This document shows, in pieces, positions 50,601 through 60,803 of a stretch of 64,000 nt of DNA. Under the pieces are notes generated by a model. That model made no database searches. It was not told the DNA's origin and was given only the letters and a program-made list of their open reading frames with translations. This DNA comes from Sthenelais limicola (lineage: Eukaryota; Annelida; Polychaeta; Phyllodocida; Sigalionidae). Position numbers and translations under genes: made by a program. The DNA lies in NCBI GenBank assembly GCA_942159475.1, contig OW804097.1:53960986-54024985 (forward strand), in the 5' to 3' direction. Within the stretch, counting starts at the first letter, position 1. Every line of letters begins with the position of its first letter.

Positions 50601-52409
50601 GATGCCAATTTTAAAACTTCTTCAACTCAACCCAAAGGGGGTATCATTAGTTTTTTGCAAACTCCTTGGATTTGGGCTTTTAACGGAAATAAAAATAGTA
50701 CATACATACATACATACATACATACATGAAGTAAATAATGATAGCCCCCTTTGAATGGACCCAGCAACTCCACTCCAACTATATTTGCAAATATCAAATA
50801 ATCTAACAAATACTTAACTTTGATTATCCACCCAAATGATAGAATAATGATCATACCTATGGGAGTCATGGAAATCCGCAATTACATTTAAAATTTATAT
50901 AAAGTCAACACAGTGATCTTAGCCACTTAAAGTAACTTTCTGAAAAGTTACTTTTTGCTGTGCCTCCTATCGCCCGGTATGAAAATGATTGTTGATGATT
51001 GTTTCTAACTTTAAAAATTCTTATCTAAAAATATACATAATACTTGACAACCTAAGCTCCTTCAGAAGCGTTTTAATGGTTCTGTGCATGATGGCAAATA
51101 CATCATTCATGCAAAACTAACTGTACAGATAACAGAAATTATTTGATTGAAATTACATTACTAATGCCCGGTATAGCTTCAAAATCAAATGTCTGATTTA
51201 TTTAAATTAGCCATGAAACCAGATGGTTTTCCATGTTCAAATATGTGTTCTCCAACTACTATGTTCACTAAGTAGATTAAATCTCTTATATAACTTATAA
51301 AAAAGATTTGTTTTGTCCCCTGCTTCTGGGTACATATGGAAAAGTATAAATATGATATGATCTGATAGAGCTTAAATGGACGAATATAAATACATTATTG
51401 TAGTGTTCTTCACTACAACCCAGTTCTCTTAGCAAAGAATAAAGACAAAAGAGTGATTTCCACACCGTTCTCTGTTTTATTCAGACTCAAGAGGTAAGCA
51501 AGACCTGTCCGAAGCTGGTTCTCGGACCTGTACACCAATCCAGGTACACAGTACCACATGGTGTCTCGGAGTACATGAACATCAGTACTAATTAATAAAA
51601 GATTTGAAATGCTTTACAGTAACACGGGCACTAAGGCCACAGTCCTTTATACATTAAGGTTAGACAATAACACTGTAAAATGCTGCCAGAGAGAAATAGG
51701 AGATAGAAATACGCGTGACTTCTAATCTCAGTAATATGACACAGAGAAATAGCACACAGTGGTAGCTCCAGCTGGTGCTTCGGAGAGGAAGTAAACCAAT
51801 ACCACTACATTATCATATTTAATTTCCTTTGAGGTGAACGGAAATGTGAGACCTGGAAACAGGACATAACCCCCCCCCCCCCCACCTCTAAATTGTAATG
51901 CTGCACTTTTAGAAATCCTGACCCTTATATGCGTTTCTGAGGTCCTCCTGAGCAGTATATTTAGCTAATTTAGCTAGCAATTGACCCTCATGAAATACAG
52001 CTACAATAAACTTTGTGTTCATGCTTAAAAAATATAGAGGAACTTATCTCCTATATTCTCATGTTTACCATCATTAGAATGGTCTTGCTTGATCTCATGT
52101 TTTCAAATAAGATATCTCAAAATTCACTTTTTTGCAACTTGTGACTCATTTTTCTGTAACACATTGTCAGGTCTAGGTGTTAAGATGCTCCTACTACACC
52201 TAGAGACTTTCTCCTTCGAGCTGGAGTACACCCGGCCACTTCAGACCGGCAGCTCTGCCACTCCCTCACCGGGTCTGCTCCTCTACGGGTATGTATCTCC
52301 TGTCAGTGAATTCATGTTCAAATTGCTTCCTACATCACTGCATGCTCTAATTAAATCTCACCCACTTCTAAGTCTCTTTTGTCCTGGCAGCATTGTTAAC
52401 AAAATTTGA
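47628..52409 (+). CDS. Possible small spliced plus-strand gene
   Basis: Four pieces can be joined in phase. They are 47,628-47,639 (ATG, MAAE, strong GTGAGT donor), 48,021-48,087 (acceptor ATCAACAG; DNVSGSNSLDWEDFKPYDTL), 52,171-52,288 (acceptor ATTGTCAG; MLLLHLETFSFELEYTRPLQ; donor GTATGT) and 52,391-52,409 (pyrimidine-rich acceptor; short end, TGA). The product would be about 71 residues. The donor of the second piece (GTTTAT) is weak. The third piece is clearly richer in G+C than its surroundings, which supports a real exon. I do not recognise the protein. The intron would span a gag fragment, a SINE and a solo LTR. Confidence 0.25.
47916..47963 (+). repeat. 48-bp duplicated segment, copy 1
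   Basis: This matches 52,117-52,164, including the core acttgtgactcattt and ctgtaacacat. The second copy forms the polypyrimidine and acceptor region of the exon at 52,171; here the acceptor AG is missing. Confidence 0.65.
48121..48217. repeat. Five short repeats of gatctaatgcata
   Basis: The 13-bp unit gatctaatgcata occurs five times, separated by 3-12 bp of A-rich spacers (starts near 48,122, 48,138, 48,155, 48,180 and 48,204). Confidence 0.85.
48556..48810. other. Strand-biased C-rich then G-rich block
   Basis: A C-rich tract (48,556-48,600) is followed by a G-rich one (48,732-48,810), standing out from the AT-rich surroundings. The G runs could form quadruplexes. The proline- and glycine-rich frames over it are low-complexity artefacts. 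Confidence 0.5.
49285..49358 (-). mobile_element. tRNA-derived SINE head
   Basis: Read on minus, a box A-like tggctcagtcagtaagtcac (49,331-49,350) is followed 22 bp later by a box B-like gctcgaacc (49,297-49,305). Spacing and order fit a tRNA-type RNA polymerase III promoter. The body probably runs left from here, through a small hairpin (tcgcataga...tctatgcga), but its 3' end is not clear. It is too diverged to be a working tRNA. Confidence 0.6.
49726..50212 (+). pseudogene. Frameshifted gag fragment of a Ty3-like retrotransposon
   Basis: Two overlapping frames make one gag-like protein broken by a frameshift near 49,970. The first reads MAAAAVPMPSMNIWPTMNWE to FAWGQINKG. The second continues ECVMNKFKTHVEAKRNPIRA, FDRCKQKPGEPFENFLTDLK and LVRNAIACR, the pattern of the retrotransposon gag (capsid-like) helical domain. 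A TAG follows at 50,210-50,212, and no protease or RT is seen downstream. The start is followed by an alanine run, as in many such gags. It is a decayed fragment. Confidence 0.7.
50699..50727. repeat. (CATA)n microsatellite
   Basis: Seven perfect CATA units. Confidence 0.9.
51399..51809 (-). mobile_element. 411-bp solo LTR
   Basis: The element begins TGTAGTG and ends CACTACA, a 7-bp perfect inverted terminus. TTAT stands on both sides (51,395-51,398 and 51,810-51,813), a 4-bp target-site duplication. Read on minus it has a TATA-like TATAAA (51,646-51,651), then AATAAA (51,476-51,481) in the right order for U3-R-U5. No internal region is next to it, so it is a solo LTR left by recombination, probably of a Ty3-type element. 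Confidence 0.85.
51870..51883. repeat. Poly(C) run
   Basis: A run of about 14 C; simple repeat. Confidence 0.8.
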
Positions 52410-53722
52410 CAGAGAGAAGTTTTCAAATTTCCATTTTTATTCATATCATTTGGCATAACAATCTATATGATTTCGGCGGATTTTCTTATTAGACAAACCG
52501 TAATATATTAGAAAGGCATTACCGTGTGGCGATTTCCTGTCATTACACTAGCGATATTTTAGGGTCATAAGCATTATTATGTACGTTTTTAATCTAACCA
52601 AACCAAGTGAAGGCCAGGGTAAAGATATAGATAAGATACACTATTAAGCAAATCATCTAATTTCCCCCACCCAAGTTAAACTTTAAAGAAAAAGGAAAAC
52701 AACACAAAGTTGAAGACAGGGTTCCTAGTCTAGGTATACATTGAAATTTAAGGACTTTTAAAGGAAAGGATGGCTCCTGTTGCATTTGAACTAAATAAAT
52801 TATCTTTTGTGGAGCATATATTTTGGAGGTGATGTTTTATCAGGTCACTACAATTTTTAAGGACTCCAAACCAAATTTAAGTATTTTTAAGGGCCTTATA
52901 AATATTTTTTCTTTTTTTAATAACTTATAAGTTAATGACTCGTAGGAACCCTTATACACATACATACACATGTGTTTTAATCATTATTTCGACAAATTAA
53001 TGCACTGATTTCTAAGGGATAGAGTGTATGTGAGTATTTTTGTTACAAAAGGCAGCTCGAAATAGTTGTTAATATCTTGATTGAATTAGGGAAGAAAAAT
53101 ATAGGCCCTACATTAACTTCCCTGATTGATTTCCGTAAGTTGTCAATTACATAAGAGTCATTTACATTAGAGTGATATAAACCCAGTACACCTTTAGTTG
53201 TGTATCAGTAAACTACAGAACGTAAAGACTACTGAACGTTTAATAGTAACATTATCATTGACATAGTGTGTTATAAGGCAAGCAGGCCTTGTAACAATTG
53301 TATGTAATATATACATTGGTAGCAACTTCTATAGTTAAAGAGAAATAATGATTCCTTTAGCATTCGTTTCAATTATTTCTTGTACAAAAGTTTTAAAATA
53401 AATGGCCACATACAGAAAACAAAAATGTTAAAAAATATCCATTTGATATAACACTAGAAACAGACTAAATGTAATTTTGGATCATCCGCGAACATGTATT
53501 TACACAGACTATACATTGTTTCCCACACCAAATATCCACCCATCCAACCCAACATACAGGAACATATCCAATGTGTGAAATTGGATTTCATGTCACAAAC
53601 ATCCCTATTCAATCCTCTACTTCTTTAATGTGATAATGTATCATCGTTACAGTGGGTAATGATGGAATCAATATAAATCCAATTAAGTCCACTTCCTTAG
53701 CGCCATATCACAAAAAATAGCT
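52410..53722. other. Intergenic, or 3' UTR of CHMP1
   Basis: No coding signal. An AATAAA on the plus strand (about 52,794) would suit the possible plus-strand gene, and sequence near 53,723 should hold the CHMP1 3' UTR on the minus strand. Confidence 0.4.
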
Positions 53723-53764
53723 TCAAAGTTGTCGCAACTTGGCCAACCTCGTTGACAGCTCATC
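53723..53764 (-). CDS. CHMP1 last coding exon
   Basis: 13 residues, DELSTRLAKLRQL, then TGA. Acceptor TTCTTATAG. This is the MIT-interacting motif (D/E-x-L-x-x-R-L-x-x-L-R), which binds VPS4. Confidence 0.95.
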   Translation of the reverse strand, partial: DELSTRLAKLRQL

Positions 53765-55070
53765 CTATAAGAAATAAAAATGTTTTTAATACAGCTGAGA
53801 AAAGTTGTGCGGAACAATTTGGATTGACCTAGCAAACATAAATGTATAATATCTTGAAAATATGTTTATTGTTTCATGGAATTTCAATACATACGGACTT
53901 ATATTTATGAAATAGGATTACATGACATCAAAAAAAAGTATCACGATTATTTAAACTACTTTAGTTACTGTTAGAAGAATATTCACTTCTAGGTCCATCT
54001 AAGTAAAGTCCATACCTGTTCTGTGCTTGCAGCGGTGGAGGCACCGATAGATGTGGATTGGGCTGAGGGTAAATCCATGTTCAACTCCAGGCCAGCTTCA
54101 TCTGCCACCTCCTGCATGAGAGAATCCACTTGGGTCTGAGGCGTGTTGAGTGTGGACGACGCGGACATGGTGCTTTCCATAACTTGCGACTGAACATCGA
54201 GGTTTTCAAACTGTGTTTCGAACCGGTCCATCAAGTTTGTGATCTGAAAGAAGGTTGTTAAACAAGATTGTATAACTAAAAACAACTTTAGAAAGTATTC
54301 ACCAGATCGACACACGATAAAGGATAGTTCTAAATTAAGCAGTGGATTAATAAGCACATGTTTTATCATAATTGCTGTTGCATTAGATTTAATATTATGT
54401 AAGATCACCATTTACACCATACAAATACAATGATCACAAATACAATGATCATTCAGTGCTTACAGTTTGAGTTGATGCATATATTTCAGATTAAATACTG
54501 AAGTCAAGGGGATAGAAAAAGTAAATCATACAAAATATCATTCTCGGTCACATTGTTGTGTCTGGGCGCTGAGTACTAGAGTGAGGGGCGGAGCCACCGG
54601 ACCTCTCAACCTTCAGTTTACAACTACCTTTAGACCTGTGGGGAAGTGTTTCTTACTGCAAGTTATAACTCTACACAATCTATTGATATTTGATACATTA
54701 ATTACTCGTTATATCCTACAAGGACGTACATGTAGTATACCCCAAAAAGTCATAATATATCAACATCAAATATCTCAGAGAATAGAACACAAAGTTAGGC
54801 AATAGTTGATTAAAATCTGCTAAGGAAAATCAGGCTATTCATAGTGCAATTTACCTTTTCTAAGTTCATAGATTTGAGGGCTGATTCCATGGCTTTACAG
54901 ACTCCAGCCATGGAGGAGGTGACCTGTTTGGTGGTAAGAGCAGTCTGTACTCTGGCGGCCACTGCATCCACACGTGCACTCATCCTCCTGTAGTTTAAGG
55001 CTTGGTTCTTCTGTCTAATGGCATTCTCAGCATGTATACGCGCACCCTCCATGTTCCCTTTTGAAATGGC
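53723..55070 (-). CDS. CHMP1, ESCRT-III subunit (5' exon missing)
   Basis: Three exons encode 161 residues of a charged multivesicular body protein 1. CHMP1 is a small cytosolic helical protein that joins ESCRT-III filaments and recruits the ATPase VPS4 and spastin in endosome sorting and cell division. The exons are 54,855-55,070, 54,016-54,243 and 53,723-53,764, all in phase 0. Typical stretches are RIHAENAIRQKNQALNYRRM, SARVDAVAARVQTAL, MDRFETQFENLDVQSQVMES and VADEAGLELNMDLP. The end, DELSTRLAKLRQL, is the C-terminal MIT-interacting motif. CHMP1 is about 196-199 residues in other animals, so some 37 residues (the first basic helix) are missing. I searched to 57.7 kb and found no such exon, so it is either beyond the LINE or not recognised. 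Confidence 0.96.
54016..54243 (-). CDS. CHMP1 internal exon b
   Basis: 76 residues from ITNLMDRFETQFENLDVQSQ to STAASTEQ. Acceptor TCTTTCAG, donor GTATGG. Confidence 0.95.
54855..55070 (-). CDS. CHMP1 internal exon a
   Basis: 72 residues from AISKGNMEGARIHAENAIRQ to SMNLEK. Acceptor CTTTCAG, donor GTAAAT. Confidence 0.95.
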
Positions 55071-57000
55071 CTGAAAGTTAAAGTAAAATGAATAATTATA
55101 TTTTTTTATAAGTTGAAATTAAAGGCAACTTGACTGAAACAAACCATGGTGTTGATTTTTTTAAGGTTACTAGGCTACATTCCCTGCCAAAGACAGTACG
55201 AGCAGCAGGTATATAATTAACGCTCAGGCGAAGTAATTCAAATCGCTATTTTTACTCGAAATACATTGCCAAGATGTTGAAATTTAGAAAGAGCATACGT
55301 TTCTACCCCCATATATGTAGTTCTATCAACACTTGTATTTGAATAGGAAGATATGAGGGAACTTTACTGTTACATAAGTGACAACTTTTCAGCGATATTG
55401 AACATTGACAGTCTAGTCTAACAGGATCGGTAGAAATGGAGTGAGAAACACTATTTACAAAAACAATTCATCAAAATGAATTCAGAAAGAACAGCCCTTC
55501 CATTAGATATTTATTTTCGTCCAAATTAGATATTTATTTTCATAAATATTTGTCTAAGAAGGAAGATCGGAGGGGAAGTAGGCCTTTTAAAATCTTTTTT
55601 GTTTATGACTTTAAAATAAAGGGATTCGGGGGAAACCATTGTTTCCTTGGTCACAGCCAAAATTTCTTGTTTAATATGGCGACCCTTTCTTTTAATTAAT
55701 TAATCTATTTATATCTTCTTTCCTATGATATAAAAATAGTGAAATTGGGAAGGCATTTTGGTGTGGTCTGCGGATCTTCCGAAAGGTACCCTACATCTTT
55801 CTGTTCCCAGTACAGAAGGTGTCAACCCGAGTAGTTGAATAGAGGCCAGAGTAGATGAATAGAGGCTTGAGTATGGCTCGAATATTTAATCATAGATTGC
55901 GAAACCGACCGTGTCAGTTATTCATTATAACTTCCTCATGAGTACCTAAGTCAATGAAGGTATACAAATAAGGAGTAGACATAAGTTTTAACCGAGACCG
56001 CGCCAAGATTTATACAATATTTTCATACATTGTAAATAATATGGTAATAAGAAGTTGGAGGATATAGATACTTATTATACACGCATTGCTCTGAAAAAAA
56101 ACGTATCTAGAGTGATTTACGTATAGTGCATATTTTACTAGTGATTTACGTGGGGTTGTCATGGCAACCAATCTGTTTTTTTGCTAGGATTACCGGTAAA
56201 ATTTAAATTTAAAATTCAAATTTATGACTCAATTTTTTTCTATTTTCATGATTGAAAGCATGTATAATAAATCTGTTTTAATACTACTCGTTGGTTTCAG
56301 GCGCTTAGAATATTGCACTTGTTGCTATGTAGCCCACATACGTCGCTGGACGTCCCCAATGCTCTGCCTCTGGGGGCAAGGGGACGGATACTTTGTCTAG
56401 TTGCTATGCAACTCTTGCAATATTCACGCTCCTTCAACCAACTCGTTAGTTAACCTGCATTTAATACACTGTAATACAAAAAGGAAATCCAGAAAACACT
56501 GTATGATTATTTTATCAAGGCCTTTAACAATTTTTTTTTTTTCTTCCAAACATCTGGTATTTATTCAACATGTCAACAAATCCAACTCTGCTAGGCCGAT
56601 AACACATCAATTAATTACATCGTGCCCATTTCTCTACCTCACAGATATTTTCGACAACAGACAAGGAATAAAATATTTTACTCCACGGTGAAGTATGTAT
56701 CACATAACACTTGTATGAAGAGGCGTGTGGTACATACCGTGTGGTATATTGTTTTGTACCACATGGGCGGGGCTTATCGATGTGAAAAATAAACTCATTT
56801 GATTGGTTCCCGTCTACCTGAACGTACTCAGGCCACGCCTCCTAACAACAAGGGTAGGCTAATGATACCGACAATTATGAGGATGGAATTAATCAAGAAA
56901 AAATGAAAATTGAATATGTTCAAGGAGAGAAATGTTTCCCTGAAATCCCGCTTCCATTGTAGGGCCCATTAGAATAAATAAACCCCTCCTCCCTCACTTA
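55071..57000 (-). other. CHMP1 upstream intron, no exon found
   Basis: I see no exon for the CHMP1 N-terminus. tattttactccacggtg (56,674-56,690) recurs inverted at 57,193-57,210 with one extra base, which may mark the ends of an old insertion of about 530 bp. Confidence 0.4.
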
Positions 57001-57001
57001 C

Positions 57002-57064
57002 CATCCCTCTCCATTCCACGTGGGAAAAAGCGTTGTCAAGGACTCTTAATTTAGCGTTACTCAT
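57002..57064 (-). other. Exon-like piece with strong donor
   Basis: A minus-strand ATG opens MSNAKLRVLDNAFSHVEWRG and M before a consensus GGTAAGTG donor. It is in phase 0 and could join the CHMP1 exon at 55,070, but its sequence does not match the known CHMP1 N-terminus. It may be an untranslated first exon or a chance frame. Confidence 0.2.
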
Positions 57065-57207
57065 ATTGCGTCAATTAGTAGACGTTATGACGCACACTAT
57101 TGCGTCGTCGCCGGCATCAGTGAGAGAAGAATGGCCATAACTTTGTAAGTAAATGAAGGACTTTGTGTTATAATTTATAATTAATCTAATAGCACCGTGG
57201 AGTAAAA

Positions 57208-57371
57208 ATAGGACCGCATCTCGTAGTTGGTCTGGCTCAAAGGATCACATTGACCCTCGACGATTCTTTTTGATATAACACACTCGCCTATCGGCTCGTG
57301 TGCCATGCGACAAGAAACATCTTGGGTCAATGTGATCCTTTGAGCCAGACCAACTACTCGTGCGGTCCTAT
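57208..57371. repeat. Foldback: ~48-bp inverted arms, 67-nt loop
   Basis: A 34-bp perfect core pairs 57,223-57,256 with 57,324-57,357. Imperfect extensions (ataggaccgca at the left, tgcggtcctat at the right) bring the arms to 57,208 and 57,371. The loop holds a smaller near-palindrome (cactcgcc...ggctcgtg). It lies between the CHMP1 exons and the LINE. Confidence 0.85.
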
Positions 57372-57735
57372 CATAGTACCACATTTGTTATTTTTTACTG
57401 TGATGTCAGTGAGCCTCATTAAGCAATGACAAGACTAGCGCTTAGCTCTTCTTCTCGACAGACGAGAAACGATAACACTTAGTGACCAGTATAAAAATAT
57501 TTGGTTTCTGCTATATGTACTCTATTTCTACATGACCTTTAGACATTTAGCTTACAACAGTGTGTGGTCGTTACTAGACATCACCTCGTATATATATATC
57601 TACAGGTATACATTTGCGTAAGGTCGGCGTTACCTGACTATTTATTTGACACTTGACTAGTTTTCTACCGACTGTCTTTCAACAGTGATCAATGGATAAG
57701 AGACAAAAGAAGGTGGCTACTGACTAGGTGGCGCG

Positions 57736-58135
57736 TTACAGGCTGTTATATAGTTTAACCCACACCGACCACTCTTTCTTATGCGACATATTTCTAAAGG
57801 AGCAGTCATACATAGTTCTCAGCTTCCATTTCAGCTCTCTTAAGAACTCAAAAAAGCATATGTTGTTTGTGTTAAATAGTTTGGTCTTGTATATGTAGAA
57901 TCTGGCATATATGAGTATATAATTCCAAGTTCTATATTTTTCTTCAACACTAGGTATGCCGAACATCATGAATATGGCATTTATGTCATTTGATATTTCT
58001 CTGTCCAACCACAGGTTGTTTCCAGCCCAGTTCTTTAGGTTGTGCCAAAACCTACACGTTTTCTTGCAGTCTATGAAAAAGTGAAAGAGGTCATCAACGG
58101 CGTCACAGAATTTGCATAAATTAGCCGGGATAATA
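57736..58135 (-). pseudogene. LINE ORF2, C-terminal part cut off by insertion
   Basis: About 132 residues in the resumed frame. It begins IIPANLCKFCDAVDDLFHFF and has a C-x2-C-x7-H-x4-C knuckle as in the zf-RVT domain of LINE reverse transcriptases. It then runs FGIPSVEEKYRTWNYILIYA to the natural stop after WVKLYNSL. The final frame has no further breaks. Confidence 0.9.
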
Positions 58136-58235
58136 TTTTTTTTTTTTTTTTTACAGCTTTTATTTACACTAGGTAGTACAGGTCTCCCCTTCTCGGGGTT
58201 TCTCGCCCGGCCCTAGCTGGTCTATTTATTTATTT
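58136..58235 (-). mobile_element. ~100-bp poly(A) retroelement tail inserted in LINE ORF2
   Basis: Read on minus the insert is AATA units, GCCGGGCGAGAAACCCCG, a CCCCGAGAAGGGG hairpin, ACCTGTACTACC and a 17-base A run (poly-T at 58,136-58,152). The ORF2 frame is continuous if it is removed (DMN joined to IIPANLC). It is a strongly 5'-truncated copy of the family also seen at 17.55 kb. The AATA-rich edge hides the exact target duplication. Confidence 0.85.
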
Positions 58236-60791
58236 ATTCATGTCTTTTAAGTGTGAGTTACAGACTATCAGCTTATTGACGATATAATACTGGAAGGATT
58301 GTAAGCGAACGTCCCGCGTACATTTAAAGGGAATTCTGTACCACATTCTAAAATCGATGTTTGATATGTCAATATCTTTGACTAAGAATTTCTTGTACCA
58401 ATCCACATTTCTGTCCTCACTAGAGTATAAACATTTTTTGATTTCATCATATAAGACTTTCGAGGGCGACGTTAAAATATCAATCTCGCTAGCACCAATT
58501 TGACATAGTAATTCATCGTAGTAATTTAATACTTCACCATCTGTTATTATACCAAGCCATTTGACGGGGACTTTCTTTTGAAGACTCATTTCCTCAAGGA
58601 AATTGATTTTTATATCAAAATCACATTTGATCTCGTTCTTATTTTTGACCCTGTTATGATTGATTATATCTTCTAGTTTGTAAACTTTTCTTTTCTTCCA
58701 AAGTTGGACATTACATAGCCCCTCTTCCAATCTTATCCATCTGTTATGCCAGATTTTTTCGCATAATACACTCTTTTTACTCATAGGTTGCTGCGTGCTA
58801 TAAAACCTATTCCAAACCTTGAAAATCTCTGTATAAAACTCTGAGAAGTCAGCGTTAACACTCTGCCTATAGCTGAGGGTTTCTCTGATATTCGCCCCGA
58901 GATATTCTCTGACGAGGGCAGGCCATTTACACGAAGATTCGTTGAGTAACCTTTGTACCCATTTAAGTTTGCTCGTAGTTATTTTTGCGCGTACATCATG
59001 GAGTTTCAGACCACCGTCTTCAATCTCCCTACATAAGTAATGATTTGCAACTCTGTGCTTGCCATTTCGCCAGACAAAATCGCTAACAAGTTTCTGTATT
59101 TCACATATTTTTGTTTCATCAATTACAATAAGACTAGCCACGTACATAAAAAGTGGAATTATAAGAACATTCGCGATAGTGATTCTACCCTTCATAGAAA
59201 TGTCACACTTACTCCAGTGTTTGACGACTATTTTGGCCTTTTCAAAGGCAGACTCAAAGTTTATGGTGTTTTGCAGCTGTTTGTTATAAGGGTAAACTAA
59301 ATGTATTCCTAATATCTTCATACAATTTGTCCAGTTGATGTTTTGACAGACAGGTTGTGTTAGAACCATTTCACCTATATTGAATCCTCTTGTCTTGCCC
59401 ACATTTAGGGTTAATCCAGATATATTACTAAAATCACTTATTATATGTATCATCCTGGCTAATGATTTCTCATTATCAGCCATGAAAGTCATGTCGTCCG
59501 CGAATTGAATAATTTTATTCTCTTCACCACCAAAGACAATACCACTACATTCTGGATCCGTGCGTATTTTTGCAGCTAATCTTTCGACAACAATGATGAA
59601 TAAGAGTGATGATATGGGGTCGCCTTGTTTGACGCCCCTTTTAACCTTGAACGATTCAGATATGTGGCCATTATTTATAACACAGGCTTTGGAATTTGAC
59701 AATAGGCACCTAATCCAGTTTAAAAACCCATCACCAACTTTTAAGTCACGCAAACATTGATACAAGAACTCCCAAGAGACAGAATCGTATGCTTTTCTGA
59801 AATCTAGCGATACAAATAATCCCTTTTTCTTATTTTTGTCTAAATATCTTGTGACGTCTTCCAGTCTTCTGACGGCACATCCAATAAACCTGTTTTTAAT
59901 GAACCCATACTGGTCCTCGTCAATCACCGAATCAATGCAATTTTTAAGTCTGTTACATAGAAGTTTCGAAATTATCTTATAGTCGGTGTTTAGAAGAGTG
60001 ATAGGCCTCCAGCTACCGATAAGATTTAAATTACAATCCTTCTTAGGAATCAGAGTTATAATGCCCCTATACATGTCCTGAGATAGTTCATGCTGCGAGT
60101 AACATTCATTAATCACTTCAATAAAGATAGGTTCGAGAATATTCCAAAAACACTTATAGAATTCGGCCGGTAGGCCATCAGGGCCCGGGGCTTTGTTACA
60201 GGCAAAAGAATCCAAGGTTTTCTTTATCTCTTCTCTAGTAAATCTGTTACACAATAGCTCACTGTTAAGTGAATCAAAGGTGGGGCCATCATACACAGAT
60301 GTAAATGGGTTGTGCTCCAAATTAGGTCTGATTTTTTCATTGTATAAATCTTCATAAAAACACTTCTTTTTCTTGAGTATATCATCAGGTTTAGTGATTA
60401 TTACGCCATCAACCTCAAGCTGGGATATTACTTTCTTTTTATAGTTTCTCTTCTCGAGATTTAGAAAATACGCTGTGGGTTTTTCCCCCTCTATTAACCA
60501 TTGAGCCCGGCTTCTTGCCATAGCGCCTTGGGCTTTAACATATTGTACAGCTCTCAGCTCATCCTGAATATTCTCCATTTCTCTCGATTCATCTTGGTTA
60601 CGCACACCTTTTTGAAACAAAGTTTGGAGTCTTTCTCTAAATATAACCTCATTTTTCCTCTTTTTTCTACTTAATTTTTTGGTATATCTTATCGTCTCCA
60701 TGCGGATAACGAATTTAACATAATCCCACCTCATCTTGGCACAAGAGAAGCCTTCTACCTTTGAACACTCTGTGATTTTTTCATTCAACAT
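58230..60791 (-). CDS. LINE ORF2, reverse transcriptase part
   Basis: 853 residues in the same frame as the endonuclease. RT blocks include APGPDGLPAEFY (about 201-212), SWRPITLLNTDYKIISK, SLDFRKAYDSV (D330), KRGVKQGDPISSLLF and the catalytic FADD at residues 430-433 (59,493-59,504). The annotated start is only the first ATG after the stop codon and is not a true start. The frame runs into an insertion after HLKDMN and ends at a stop provided by it (58,230). Confidence 0.94.
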   Translation of the reverse strand: MLNEKITECSKVEGFSCAKMRWDYVKFVIRMETIRYTKKLSRKKRKNEVIFRERLQTLFQKGVRNQDESREMENIQDELRAVQYVKAQGAMARSRAQWLIEGEKPTAYFLNLEKRNYKKKVISQLEVDGVIITKPDDILKKKKCFYEDLYNEKIRPNLEHNPFTSVYDGPTFDSLNSELLCNRFTREEIKKTLDSFACNKAPGPDGLPAEFYKCFWNILEPIFIEVINECYSQHELSQDMYRGIITLIPKKDCNLNLIGSWRPITLLNTDYKIISKLLCNRLKNCIDSVIDEDQYGFIKNRFIGCAVRRLEDVTRYLDKNKKKGLFVSLDFRKAYDSVSWEFLYQCLRDLKVGDGFLNWIRCLLSNSKACVINNGHISESFKVKRGVKQGDPISSLLFIIVVERLAAKIRTDPECSGIVFGGEENKIIQFADDMTFMADNEKSLARMIHIISDFSNISGLTLNVGKTRGFNIGEMVLTQPVCQNINWTNCMKILGIHLVYPYNKQLQNTINFESAFEKAKIVVKHWSKCDISMKGRITIANVLIIPLFMYVASLIVIDETKICEIQKLVSDFVWRNGKHRVANHYLCREIEDGGLKLHDVRAKITTSKLKWVQRLLNESSCKWPALVREYLGANIRETLSYRQSVNADFSEFYTEIFKVWNRFYSTQQPMSKKSVLCEKIWHNRWIRLEEGLCNVQLWKKRKVYKLEDIINHNRVKNKNEIKCDFDIKINFLEEMSLQKKVPVKWLGIITDGEVLNYYDELLCQIGASEIDILTSPSKVLYDEIKKCLYSSEDRNVDWYKKFLVKDIDISNIDFRMWYRIPFKCTRDVRLQSFQYYIVNKLIVCNSHLKDMNK

Positions 60792-60803
60792 TGAGACATA
60801 CTC

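Noticed and set aside
56401..56691. 96-residue plus-strand frame near CHMP1
   Set aside because: No domain, low-complexity Phe/Ser/His composition, no support.
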